Shown piece by piece: positions 8,440 through 16,648 of a stretch of DNA of 64,000 bases; the stretch's first letter is position 1, and every line of letters begins with the position of its first letter. Source of the DNA: Caballeronia hypogeia. Its GTDB lineage: Bacteria; Pseudomonadota; Gammaproteobacteria; Burkholderiales; Burkholderiaceae. The stretch covers positions 62,001 through 126,000 of the forward strand of contig NZ_FCOA02000024.1 of assembly GCF_001544875.2 (NCBI RefSeq), given 5' to 3'. The notes under the pieces are model-generated. The model was not told where the DNA came from and did not search any database. It was given only the letters and a program-made list of their open reading frames with translations. Position numbers and translations under genes: made by a program.

Positions 8440-10012
8440 GACGCGGTTCCTCCGCTGCGGCATCGACGAGCGCGCATGCCGCGATGCGCGTCGTCAACGC
8501 GCGCAGATCGCGCTCCAGCGCACGATCTTCATCGACGAACGGCGAGACCTGCGCGACCGTCTCCGCGAACTCGCGCAACGGCGCGGGCACGGCCGCTGCG
8601 GGATCGAGACGCAGACGCAGCTTCAACGCCTGCACGGCGGCGAGCGTATGGGCGGCCGCGACCTGCTCCGTCAGTTCGAGCACGCGCAGACAGTCACGCG
8701 CGGCGATGGTGCCCATGCTGACCTTGTCCTGGTTGTGCGCCTCCGTCGAGCGCGAGAACACGCTCGCGGGCATCGTGTGCTTGAGCGCCTCGGCGGTCCA
8801 CGCGGACGCCGAAATCTGCACGGCCTTGAAACCGTGATTGATCGGCGCACGGGCGGGCGTCGCGCCCGTCAGATTGCGCGGCAGGCCGTTGTTGAACTTG
8901 TCGTCGACGATCAGCGCGAGCTGACGATCCATCAAATCCGCGAGATTGGCGACGGCCGTCTTGAGCGCGTCCATCGCGAACGCAATATGGCCGCCGTAGA
9001 AGTTGCCGCCGTGCAGCACGCGTTCCGCGTCAGGGTCGATCAGCGGATTGTCGTTCGCGCTGTTGAGCTCGTTCTCGATATCGCGGCGCATCCAGGTGAG
9101 CGCGTCGGTCGCCACGCCGATCACGTGCGGCGCGCAACGGATCGAGTATCGGTCCTGCAGGCGATGCCCCGGCGTGTCGTCGCGGCCCGCCAGATCGGCG
9201 CGGATCCACGCGGCGGCTTCAGCCTGACCCGCGTGCGGCTTCACCGCGAAAATCGTTGCATCGAAGTGCGCGGCGCGGCCATCGAGCGCCACGGTCGAAA
9301 GCGCCGTGAGACGCGCGGCGAGACGCGTCAGATGACGGGCGCGCGCGAACGCCAGACACGCGAGGCCGGTCATCACCGCCGTGCCGTTCATCAGCGCGAG
9401 CCCTTCCTTCGGCGCGAGCGTGAGCGGCGTCACGCCGAGCGCGGACCACACGCCGGCGGCATCGCGCAGGGTGCCGGCGAACATCACGTCGCGCTCGCCG
9501 ACCAGCGCCGCCGCCACGTACGACAGCGGCGTCAGATCGCCGCTCGCGCCGACCGAGCCCTCCGACGGAATGCGCGGCAACACGCGATGATTGATCAGAT
9601 CCGCGAGCCGCTCCAGCAACACGAGGCGCACGCCGGAAAAGCCGTACGCCAGCGAGTTCAGACGCGCGGCGATCACGGCGAGCGTCGTTTCATCGTCGAG
9701 ATGCGCGCCCATGCCGCAGCCGTGATAGCGCGTGAGTTGCAGCGGCAGCGCCTCGACGAGCGGCATCGGCACATCGACGACGCACGCGTCGCCATAGCCG
9801 GTGTTCACGCCGTACACGGTCTTGCCCGCCGCGAGATGACGGCGCAGGAAATCCGCACCGCGTTCGACGCGCGCGCGCCATTGCGGATCGCGATTGAGCG
9901 TGACCGGCGTGCGCCGCGTGGCGATCGACACGACTTCTTCGATCGTCACGCGCCTGCCGCCGAAAGTCACCGCGTGGGCGCGCACGCCGTCGATCAGATC
10001 ATGCTCGGACAT
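8432..10012 (-). CDS. Aromatic amino acid ammonia-lyase (HAL/TAL family, MIO enzyme)
   Basis: A 526-residue member of the histidine/tyrosine/phenylalanine ammonia-lyase family. The Ala-Ser-Gly triad that cyclises to the MIO cofactor is visible at about residues 156-158 within GSVGASGDLTP. The start at 10012 is preceded by an excellent GGAGG ribosome site. The substrate-loop region reads TRYHGCGMG rather than the classic HAL sequence, as in lyases of aryl-polyene pigment clusters, so tyrosine or phenylalanine deamination to an aryl acrylate starter is inferred from context. Substrate choice cannot be fixed from sequence alone. Confidence 0.85.
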   Translation of the reverse strand: MSEHDLIDGVRAHAVTFGGRRVTIEEVVSIATRRTPVTLNRDPQWRARVERGADFLRRHLAAGKTVYGVNTGYGDACVVDVPMPLVEALPLQLTRYHGCGMGAHLDDETTLAVIAARLNSLAYGFSGVRLVLLERLADLINHRVLPRIPSEGSVGASGDLTPLSYVAAALVGERDVMFAGTLRDAAGVWSALGVTPLTLAPKEGLALMNGTAVMTGLACLAFARARHLTRLAARLTALSTVALDGRAAHFDATIFAVKPHAGQAEAAAWIRADLAGRDDTPGHRLQDRYSIRCAPHVIGVATDALTWMRRDIENELNSANDNPLIDPDAERVLHGGNFYGGHIAFAMDALKTAVANLADLMDRQLALIVDDKFNNGLPRNLTGATPARAPINHGFKAVQISASAWTAEALKHTMPASVFSRSTEAHNQDKVSMGTIAARDCLRVLELTEQVAAAHTLAAVQALKLRLRLDPAAAVPAPLREFAETVAQVSPFVDEDRALERDLRALTTRIAACALVDAAAEEPRHG

Positions 10013-11738
10013 CGTTTCCTCCAGGCGCTGAGCCTTCGGTCGTCGCTTTGCCGGGGCGCGCCCAGAAATCGAAGAAGTTGAACCATTGATAAGGCGCCTT
10101 GCGGCAATAGTGTTCGAGACGCGACGCATAGCGCTGCGCCCACGCCGCGATGTGCTGCGCGCGTTCGCGGCGCGGCAACGCGATGCACTCGGCGAACGGC
10201 TCGAAATACAGCCGATGCCGACCGTCGCGCTCTTTCAGGCAAAAGAACAGGTAGACCGGGCAGCGCAGCGCATGCGCGAGCACATACGGGCCTTGCGCGA
10301 AAGGCGCGGTCGCGCCGAGGAAACGCGCTTGCGTCGTGCGGCCCGACTCGTGCGCGGGCACGCGGTCGCCGACGATCACGAGCATCTCGCCCGCGTCGAT
10401 GCGCGCTTTCATCATCATCGCGGTTTCGGGGCCGAAGTCGCTCACCTGCACGAGCCGGCTGGCGAAATCGCCATGCGCGGACGAGAGCACGCTGTTGAAG
10501 CGCCTCGCGTGTCCTGTGTAGACGATGGCCGTCACCTTCGCGTGGCCGTTGCGCACGGCGAGCGCGCGCGTCATTTCGAGGTTGCCGAGATGCGCACCGA
10601 TCACGAGCGCGCCGCGTCCGCTCTCGACGAGCGCCTCGAACGCGGCGGGTTCGTCGAATATCACCTGGTCTTCGGCGATGCGGCCGGACCACGCGGCGAG
10701 CTTGTCCAGGCCCGATTGCGCGAACGCCAGCATCTGCCGGTACGCGGAGCGCCAGCCGGGACGCGGCATCCGCTCGTCCGGCGCCGCGTGCGCCAGATGC
10801 GCGAAGTAGCGATGCGAAGACACCCGTGCGGCGCGGCCCGTCAGCAGAAAATAGCCGACGACGGGATGCAGCCACAGTCCCGTGAAGCGCATGCCGAACA
10901 GGCGGCAACTGAGGGCGAGCAGCGCCATGCCGAGGCGGCTGCCACGTTCGGCGACGCGCCACCAGCCTTCATTCGCGGAGGTCCTGCGCGGCATCGCCTT
11001 GTGCGCGAGCAGCATCGGCAGGCGCAGCAGCATGCCGCACACGAGCCGCGTATGGCTTGCGCTGATACGCACGTTGTCCCACAGCACGTCGAAGTGCGAG
11101 ACGCCGTCGGCGGCGTAGGTGACGCGCGTCGGCACGGCGCGAAACGCGACGCGCCGCCACGACAGACGCACCAGAACCTCGATGTCGAAGTCCATGCGCG
11201 TGCCGAGCCGCACGCCGTCGATCAGCGCGCAAACCGTGTCGAGCGGATACAGGCGAAAGCCGCACATCGAATCGCGGATCGCGAACGACAGCGTTTCGAT
11301 CCACACCCACACGTGCGTCACGTAGCGGCCGTAGAGACGCGACTTCGGCACGCTTTCGTCGTAGACGGGGCGCCCGAGAATCACCGCTTCCGGCTCGGCG
11401 CGCGCCGCCGCGAGAAATCGCGGCACGTCGTTCGCGTCGTGCTGGCCGTCCGCGTCGATCTGCAGCGCGTGCGTGTAGCCCGCGCGCCGCGCCGCGCGCA
11501 GACCCGCCATCACGGCCGCGCCCTTGCCGCCGTTGACCGGCAGGCGCAGCAGCGTCATCTGCGCGCCGTACTCTCCGGCGAGCCTGGCGAGCACGGCTTG
11601 CGTGGCTTCGTCGCTGCCGTCATCGACGACGAACATCGGCAGGCCGTGCACGCAAAGTCGCGCGACGGTGCCGCCGATCGCCTCCTTGTGGTTGTAGATC
11701 GGAATGACAATGCACGTCCGCAGGTTCGCGCCGCTCAT
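9999..11738 (-). CDS. apeJ: Bifunctional glycosyltransferase 2 / LpxL-type acyltransferase (ApeJ-like)
   Basis: A 579-residue two-domain fusion. Residues about 8-230 form a GT-A family 2 glycosyltransferase with FVVDDGSDE and the DxD-containing IDADGQHD. Residues about 300-560 form an HtrB/LpxL-like lysophospholipid acyltransferase with the HX4E box in GAHLGNLEM. It probably glycosylates and acylates the polyene to build the final membrane lipid anchor. The two domains are separate genes in some APE operons. The start at 11738 is fixed by ATGA overlap with the ligase gene. Confidence 0.85.
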   Translation of the reverse strand: MSGANLRTCIVIPIYNHKEAIGGTVARLCVHGLPMFVVDDGSDEATQAVLARLAGEYGAQMTLLRLPVNGGKGAAVMAGLRAARRAGYTHALQIDADGQHDANDVPRFLAAARAEPEAVILGRPVYDESVPKSRLYGRYVTHVWVWIETLSFAIRDSMCGFRLYPLDTVCALIDGVRLGTRMDFDIEVLVRLSWRRVAFRAVPTRVTYAADGVSHFDVLWDNVRISASHTRLVCGMLLRLPMLLAHKAMPRRTSANEGWWRVAERGSRLGMALLALSCRLFGMRFTGLWLHPVVGYFLLTGRAARVSSHRYFAHLAHAAPDERMPRPGWRSAYRQMLAFAQSGLDKLAAWSGRIAEDQVIFDEPAAFEALVESGRGALVIGAHLGNLEMTRALAVRNGHAKVTAIVYTGHARRFNSVLSSAHGDFASRLVQVSDFGPETAMMMKARIDAGEMLVIVGDRVPAHESGRTTQARFLGATAPFAQGPYVLAHALRCPVYLFFCLKERDGRHRLYFEPFAECIALPRRERAQHIAAWAQRYASRLEHYCRKAPYQWFNFFDFWARPGKATTEGSAPGGNDVRA

Positions 11739-13423
11739 GCGCGCTCCCGATAGACGACCACGCCCGACGAACAGTCGCGCCCGTTAAGACGATAGGCGAA
11801 CTGCACGCGGCGGCGCGCGGCGTCGTGCGCCAGTTGCAGATCGAGCACCGCGCCGGGCGGCACGGGCGCCATGAACTTGAGACGATCCACCGAGGCGGTG
11901 TCGCGCGCGCCCGCGACGTGCTCCGACGCGAGCCGGATCGCCCAGTCGACCTGCACGACGCCCGGCAGGATGGGCAGATTCGGGAAATGTCCGCTGAAGT
12001 GCGCAAGCGCGGCCGGCACGCGTAGTTCGTAGCGCAGGTTGTCGCCGTCGTGCGCTTCCGAGAGCAGCTCGAAGCCTTCGGCGCGCGCGCCGAACGCAGC
12101 CGCGACCGCCGTGACGGGCAGCTTGCCGCGCGCATCGAACGGCAACGCAATGCGAAAGCGCCAGCGACGCGGCAGCAACACGACATCGAAATAGCGGGCG
12201 AGATGGCGGCGCAGCGACTTGGCGAGCGCGACGCGGCCCAGGTCTCGCAACGCCGCGCCGCCCGCGTCGCTCAGCGCGACCACGGCGCCCACGCGCTCGC
12301 GCGACGCGCCCGCGAGCGGCACGACGCACGCCTGCGCGACGAACGGATGCTGCGCGAGCCGCGTTTCCATTTCAGGCAGCGACATGCGCTTGCCGTCGAG
12401 CTTGATCACGCGGTCGAGGCGGCCTTGCAGACGGAAGCGGCCGTCATCGTCGAGGTGAATCGCGTCGTCGGTGCGATGCCAGCCGCCGTGACCCAGATGC
12501 GGCGAACGCACTTCGAGCGCGCCGTCGTCGGCTCGACGCACATCGACGCCGCTGACCGGCCGCCACGCATCCGTCTCGTTCTGCCTGCGCCACGCGATGC
12601 CGCCCGTCTCCGTGCTGCCGTAAATTTCGACGGGCGCAGCGCCGAACACGCTGGCATAGTCGCGCGCCGCGTCCGCCGCGAGCGGGCCGCCCGATGAGAA
12701 GAACACGCGCGGCGCCGGCGCGAGTTCGGCGAACCCGGCAAGCGAGGGCCAGCGCACGAGTTGCGCCGGCGAAGACACCATCACGGTCGCGCCGCAATGC
12801 CCGATGCGCGACTGCACCTGCAGCGGTTCCGCGCACAGCGCGCGATCGAACGCGCGGCCCGCCGCGAGCGGCCACAGCACGCGGAACAGCAGGCCGTAGA
12901 TATGGCGATGCGGCACGCTCGCGAGCATCGTCGCGTCACCGACCAGCGCGCCCCACTCGGCTTCGAGCGTGCGCACTTCGGCGTCGAACTGCTCGAGCGT
13001 CTTGTGGATCGGCTTCGGCGCGCCGCTGCTGCCCGAGGTGTAGAGCGTGAGCGGCGCGTGAGGATCGATCGGCAGCGCCGAAGCGGCAGGCCTGAGCGTT
13101 TCCGTCGCGGCCAGCGCGCGTACGTCGGCATCGGTCAGGATGCTGTCGTAGGCGTCCGCGAGATCGTCCAGATAGCCGGGCGCCGAACTCGCGGGAATCA
13201 CCGGCTCCTTGCCGCATGCGAGCAGCGCGAAGAGCGCGCAGGCGAAGTCGAACGGATCGTCGATGCACAGCGCCACGCGGCGCGCCTTCTGCTCGTTCAA
13301 CCACCACGCGAGCGCCGCTGTACGCGCGCGAAATTCCGCGTGCGTGTTGATGGCCCAGTCGTCGCGACAGACGGGTGTCAGCCCGTCGCGTTGCGCACAC
13401 AGCAAGTCATGCAGAGCGATCAT
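11735..13423 (-). CDS. Acyl/aryl-AMP ligase fused to hotdog dehydratase (ApeH-ApeI-like)
   Basis: A 562-residue fusion. The N-terminal ~450 residues are an ANL-family adenylating enzyme: P-loop YTSGSSGAPKP, YGSTETGG, and the C-terminal hinge/lysine region near KLDGKRM. The C-terminal ~120 residues resemble ApeI/FabA-like dehydratases, with HFSGHFPNLPILPGV carrying the usual His and PGV turn. It would activate the aryl acid and load it onto an ACP, while the tail contributes dehydration. The start at 13423 overlaps the membrane-protein gene as ATGA; an in-frame Met further upstream would extend into that gene. In E. coli-type operons ApeH and ApeI are encoded by separate neighbouring genes. 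Confidence 0.85.
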   Translation of the reverse strand: MIALHDLLCAQRDGLTPVCRDDWAINTHAEFRARTAALAWWLNEQKARRVALCIDDPFDFACALFALLACGKEPVIPASSAPGYLDDLADAYDSILTDADVRALAATETLRPAASALPIDPHAPLTLYTSGSSGAPKPIHKTLEQFDAEVRTLEAEWGALVGDATMLASVPHRHIYGLLFRVLWPLAAGRAFDRALCAEPLQVQSRIGHCGATVMVSSPAQLVRWPSLAGFAELAPAPRVFFSSGGPLAADAARDYASVFGAAPVEIYGSTETGGIAWRRQNETDAWRPVSGVDVRRADDGALEVRSPHLGHGGWHRTDDAIHLDDDGRFRLQGRLDRVIKLDGKRMSLPEMETRLAQHPFVAQACVVPLAGASRERVGAVVALSDAGGAALRDLGRVALAKSLRRHLARYFDVVLLPRRWRFRIALPFDARGKLPVTAVAAAFGARAEGFELLSEAHDGDNLRYELRVPAALAHFSGHFPNLPILPGVVQVDWAIRLASEHVAGARDTASVDRLKFMAPVPPGAVLDLQLAHDAARRRVQFAYRLNGRDCSSGVVVYRERA

Positions 13424-14055
13424 GCGGACTCCATGCGCCGCGCGCGCGGCAGGATCACGAGATGGCGCCACGCGATTTCACCCACGATCAACGCCCCGAC
13501 GAGTCCGTACGAGATCGCGCCGTTGTACAGCGACCATGCCTCGCGGCTCCAGTACAACGCGGTATAGAACGAGAACAGGCCGTTCGCGGCGAAGAACGCG
13601 CACCAGATTTGCGTGACGCGGCGCGTGTGACGCACGGCGGCCTCGCTCAGATCGGGCGTGCCGATGCGCGCGAACTTTTCGATCATCGATGGTCCGCGCA
13701 CGAGCGTCGCGCCGAACGCGACCAGCAAGCCGACATTGACGAGCGACGGATACACATGAAGCAGGCGTTCGCTGTCGGTCCACACAATCGCCGCGGACGC
13801 CGCGCTCAGCACGAACGCGACGCTCCAGTCGACGCGCGTGAGCCGGCGCAGCGAAACGCCGACCACGCCCGTGCCGACACAGCGTTGCAGCCAGATCAGG
13901 GCGAACAGCAGGCATCCGGCGTAGCGCGGCGCGTTCCAGAACCACGCGCCCAGAATGACCGCGGGATAGGCGAGCTTGAGCGCGACGGTCACGAAGACGC
14001 CGGTCCGGCCACGCGCTCTTGCAGCGGCGGCGCGCGCGGTCTGCGGCTGCATCAT
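13420..14055 (-). CDS. COG4648-type integral membrane protein (ApeG-like)
   Basis: A 211-residue polytopic protein with about six hydrophobic segments between residues 20 and 200, without a recognisable catalytic motif. Proteins of this type (COG4648) occur between the ACP and ligase genes of APE operons. Its role is unknown; a membrane scaffold or export accessory is possible. Overlaps of 4 bp at both ends place it firmly within the operon. Confidence 0.75.
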   Translation of the reverse strand: MMQPQTARAAAARARGRTGVFVTVALKLAYPAVILGAWFWNAPRYAGCLLFALIWLQRCVGTGVVGVSLRRLTRVDWSVAFVLSAASAAIVWTDSERLLHVYPSLVNVGLLVAFGATLVRGPSMIEKFARIGTPDLSEAAVRHTRRVTQIWCAFFAANGLFSFYTALYWSREAWSLYNGAISYGLVGALIVGEIAWRHLVILPRARRMESA

Positions 14056-14309
14056 GCCTGCTCGACGAGCAGCGACTCGACGGCTGCGATCACGTCCGCC
14101 ACCGTGCGCACCGACTTGAATTCTTCGGGCTTGATGCGGCGGCCCGTCATCTCCTGCAGCTTGATGGCGAGATCGACGGCGTCGATGCTGTCCAGATCGA
14201 GCTCTTCGTACAGATGCGCCTCGGGCGTCACGCGCTCGGGCGCGATCGCGAAATTCTCGTGGAAGATGGCGCGGATGCGCTCAAGGATCTCGTTTTCGGT
14301 CACGCTCAT
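14052..14309 (-). CDS. apeF: Acyl carrier protein (second of pair, ApeF-like)
   Basis: An 85-residue ACP. The phosphopantetheine attachment Ser lies in the motif LDLDSIDAVD (about Ser41). It carries intermediates as thioesters in the APE type II synthase. It overlaps the other ACP gene by 4 bp. A dedicated phosphopantetheinyl transferase is not seen in the window, so a cellular one is presumably used. Assignment as ApeF rather than ApeE follows gene order only. Confidence 0.85.
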   Translation of the reverse strand: MSVTENEILERIRAIFHENFAIAPERVTPEAHLYEELDLDSIDAVDLAIKLQEMTGRRIKPEEFKSVRTVADVIAAVESLLVEQA

Positions 14310-14605
14310 TCCCCTTCTTTCGTTGTGCCGTCCGCAACGTGCGCAAGCTCGCGCTGGCTCGCCACCAGCGCGACGAGCGTGTTGATCGAACGAAAATGCT
14401 CGCGCGTGTTCTCGTCGTTGGCCGCGATGTTCAGTTGATAGTGCTCGCGCAGCACGATGCCGATCTCGAGCGCGTCGATCGAGTCCAGGCCGACACCGTC
14501 GGTCTCGAAGAGCGGCGCGTCATCGTCGATGTCGGCGGGCTGCATGTCTTCGAGATCGAGGGCCTCGATCAGAAGCCGTTTGATTTCAAGCTTTAAAGAA
14601 TCCAT
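14306..14605 (-). CDS. apeE: Acyl carrier protein (first of pair, ApeE-like)
   Basis: A 99-residue ACP with the attachment site VGLDSIDALE (about Ser42) and an acidic N-terminal half. Its C-terminus is longer than that of the second ACP. Two ACPs are standard in APE operons, one taken to carry the elongating chain and one the starter or product. It overlaps the acyltransferase 3' end by 20 bp. Confidence 0.85.
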   Translation of the reverse strand: MDSLKLEIKRLLIEALDLEDMQPADIDDDAPLFETDGVGLDSIDALEIGIVLREHYQLNIAANDENTREHFRSINTLVALVASQRELAHVADGTTKEGE

Positions 14606-15377
14606 AGTCGATCAGATGCTGGGTGATGTGGGCTTCGATCACGCTCGTCACCGTGCGTGCGGCAAGTGCGGGCGGTTCGTCGCGCCCGGCGAGTTCGTCG
14701 GCGCGCAGAGGCTCGAGCACGTTCACCTGCATGCGGAAGGCGCGCTCGGGCACGTCGTGCCAGCACATGTCCTTCGTGAACGCGGGTGGATCGCAGTCGA
14801 TCAGCACGGGAAGAATCGGCGCGCCGGATTGCAGCGCCATATGGGCGAATCCGCGCGAGAAGGCATGCATGCGGTTGCGTGTCGGACTGCGCGTGCCTTC
14901 GGGAAAGATGATCATCGTGTAGCCGCGCGCGAGTTGCCGCGCACCCGCTTCGACGAGCTGGACAGGGTCCGCGTTGCTCACATATTCGGCCGCGCGCATC
15001 ACGCCCCAGAAGAACGGGTTGCCCCAGTGCGCGCTCTTCACGACGCAGCAGGCGCGCGGCGTGAGCGACAGCAACACCATTACGTCGAGCCAGGTCGGGT
15101 GATTCGCGACGACGATGGCCGCGCGCTGCGTATTGCGGATGAGCGCGCGCGCGCCGTGCACGTCGAGCTTCATCACGCCCACGCGCACGAGCACGGCGAC
15201 GAGCGCGCGAAAAAACGCGTGAATGATGCCGACGATGACGCGCTGCTTCGAGTCGCGATGCGGCCAGACGCAAGCGAGCGGAAACACGATCAGCGAAAAG
15301 CCCAGCCCGCAGAAACCGAACGCGGCGAACGCCAGAGCCGTCGCGACGAGACGCCAGTAGTAGTCAAGCGCCTTCAT
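14586..15377 (-). CDS. 1-acyl-glycerol-3-phosphate-type acyltransferase (ApeD-like)
   Basis: A 263-residue PlsC-family acyltransferase. An N-terminal hydrophobic region (about residues 10-65) anchors it to the membrane. The HX4D box is NHPTWLD, and the second motif is FPEGTRS. In the APE operon it likely attaches the polyene acyl chain to a lipid acceptor. The frame overlaps the KS-like protein upstream by 14 bp and the ACP downstream by 20 bp. Confidence 0.85.
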   Translation of the reverse strand: MKALDYYWRLVATALAFAAFGFCGLGFSLIVFPLACVWPHRDSKQRVIVGIIHAFFRALVAVLVRVGVMKLDVHGARALIRNTQRAAIVVANHPTWLDVMVLLSLTPRACCVVKSAHWGNPFFWGVMRAAEYVSNADPVQLVEAGARQLARGYTMIIFPEGTRSPTRNRMHAFSRGFAHMALQSGAPILPVLIDCDPPAFTKDMCWHDVPERAFRMQVNVLEPLRADELAGRDEPPALAARTVTSVIEAHITQHLIDYGFFKA

Positions 15378-16050
15378 GCCAGAACCATTGCCAGGTGGAA
15401 TGCCTGCCGCGCCATTCGCTCGCGGCGCGCGTATCGAGACAGTGCTGCACGGCCCGGCTTTGCGATGCGAACGGCTCGCGCGCCGCCTCGGATCGTTCTG
15501 CGCGCGCGCACGTCAGTCGTCCGGCGCTCGCGGAGGCATCGAGCAAAATGGCGAGCGCGCCGGCCTCCACTTCGTCTTCGACTTCGCCGTAGGCGGGATC
15601 GGCGGGCTCGTCCGCATACACGAGCAACACCGGGCTCGATGCGTCCGTGGCGTACTGCGCGTGCGCTTCGAGCAGCGCATAGCCGAGCGTTTCGTTCCCC
15701 GCCGACAGCGCGCTGACGGCCGTGCGGTCCCCGCGCACGATGCCGAGCACGCCGGTCATCGTGTTCAGCACGGAAAGGCTGAAGGACGTGGGTGAAACGG
15801 TTCCACCCGCGTCGATCGTATGGAGGATTTCGGTCGTGCGGCCCAGTTCGCCGTGACGCGACGCGAACACCACGCGCACGGCGGGCACATCGGCTGCGCA
15901 ATCGTGTGCGACCTTCAGCGCGGCACGCGACAGCGTGCTCAGCCGGCGTCGAGTCATCGGCTCGATGAAACCGACGTCGGGAGCGGCAGATGCAACGGCA
16001 GGCCAGAAGGACCAGCGAGCAACCGGAATGGTCCAGTGCAGATCGGGCAT
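15364..16050 (-). CDS. apeC: Chain-length-factor-like ketosynthase domain protein (ApeC-like)
   Basis: A 228-residue protein covering only the N-terminal half of a ketosynthase. The nucleophilic Cys is absent: the corresponding turn reads SALSAGNET, and there is no C-terminal His/His half. This is the pattern of the chain-length-factor-like ApeC subunit that pairs with ApeO. The start at 16050 (MPDLHWTIP) is preferred because it matches the family N-terminus; the frame stays open for 36 more codons of Pro/Arg-rich sequence. It is the first gene of the operon, so the promoter should lie in the AT-rich region upstream. Confidence 0.78.
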   Translation of the reverse strand: MPDLHWTIPVARWSFWPAVASAAPDVGFIEPMTRRRLSTLSRAALKVAHDCAADVPAVRVVFASRHGELGRTTEILHTIDAGGTVSPTSFSLSVLNTMTGVLGIVRGDRTAVSALSAGNETLGYALLEAHAQYATDASSPVLLVYADEPADPAYGEVEDEVEAGALAILLDASASAGRLTCARAERSEAAREPFASQSRAVQHCLDTRAASEWRGRHSTWQWFWHEGA

Positions 16051-16312
16051 GTCGGTGTTGACGCGACGGTTCGCGTTGGTTCGCGGTGGTTCCTGTAGCC
16101 GGGCAGGAATGACCGACGGCGGCACGCCAGGGCGCGCTCCGTACGGCGGCGGAGCCACCCGGTGCTTGTTATTTAGTACGTGGACTGCGAGCAGGTTTAC
16201 GGCGCGATGCCAAAATTATTTAGCGATGCGACTCTAGTCGTCGTGCCGTCGTCCGGTTCTTCTATTTGACAGCGTCGGGATTTTACAGTCGATTACGGTC
16301 AAAAATCAGCAT

Positions 16313-16354
16313 AAAAGCGATAACGCTTTTAGTCGTCGCATTATCGCGACGACT
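16313..16354. repeat. Two adjacent perfect inverted repeats
   Basis: The first is AAAAGCGATAACGCTTTT at 16313-16330, with 7-bp arms and a 4-base centre. Immediately next to it, AGTCGTCGC (16331-16339) pairs with GCGACGACT (16346-16354) around a 6-base loop. They could be an operator, paired hairpins ending transcription from the right, or a processing signal. Position upstream of the APE operon favours a regulatory role, but this is inference. Confidence 0.5.
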
Positions 16355-16565
16355 CGCTCCGGATCACTTCGGGCATTGCGCCGGAGGTGCTCAGGCAGGC
16401 GTGCGGCGCCGGCTTTTCCTCGCGATAAGCCGCGTTATTCCGAATGTTCCGATTGCGCGACTGTATTAACGTTTGCGCTATTCGTCGATAAGCCTAAACC
16501 TCAAAAACTCGGGATTTTCCTTATCGATCTATTACGGCAAAACATCGGGAAACTTTAATTCGACG

Positions 16566-16603
16566 CGTCGGGCATCGCGCCGATTTTGAAGACGCGCCCG
16601 ACG
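16566..16603 (-). terminator. Possible hairpin after the oxidoreductase gene
   Basis: CGTCGGGC (16566-16573) and GCCCGACG (16596-16603) form an 8-bp stem with a 22-base loop, beginning 46 bp beyond the GMC oxidoreductase stop. On the minus strand the hairpin is followed by an A/T-rich tail. The long loop makes it a weak terminator candidate. Confidence 0.3.
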
Positions 16604-16648
16604 TCATGAAGAACGCGGGCGCCTTGTTTGAATTTGTCGCCGCGTCGT

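Larger units (their letters stand above)
16051..16648. other. AT-rich intergenic region upstream of the aryl-polyene operon
   Basis: About 600 bp without a convincing gene, visibly richer in A+T than its surroundings. It should hold the APE operon promoter (reading leftwards) and the transcription end of the oxidoreductase operon arriving from the right. Two adjacent inverted repeats lie near its centre (annotated separately). Short open frames here have no family features. Confidence 0.6.
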
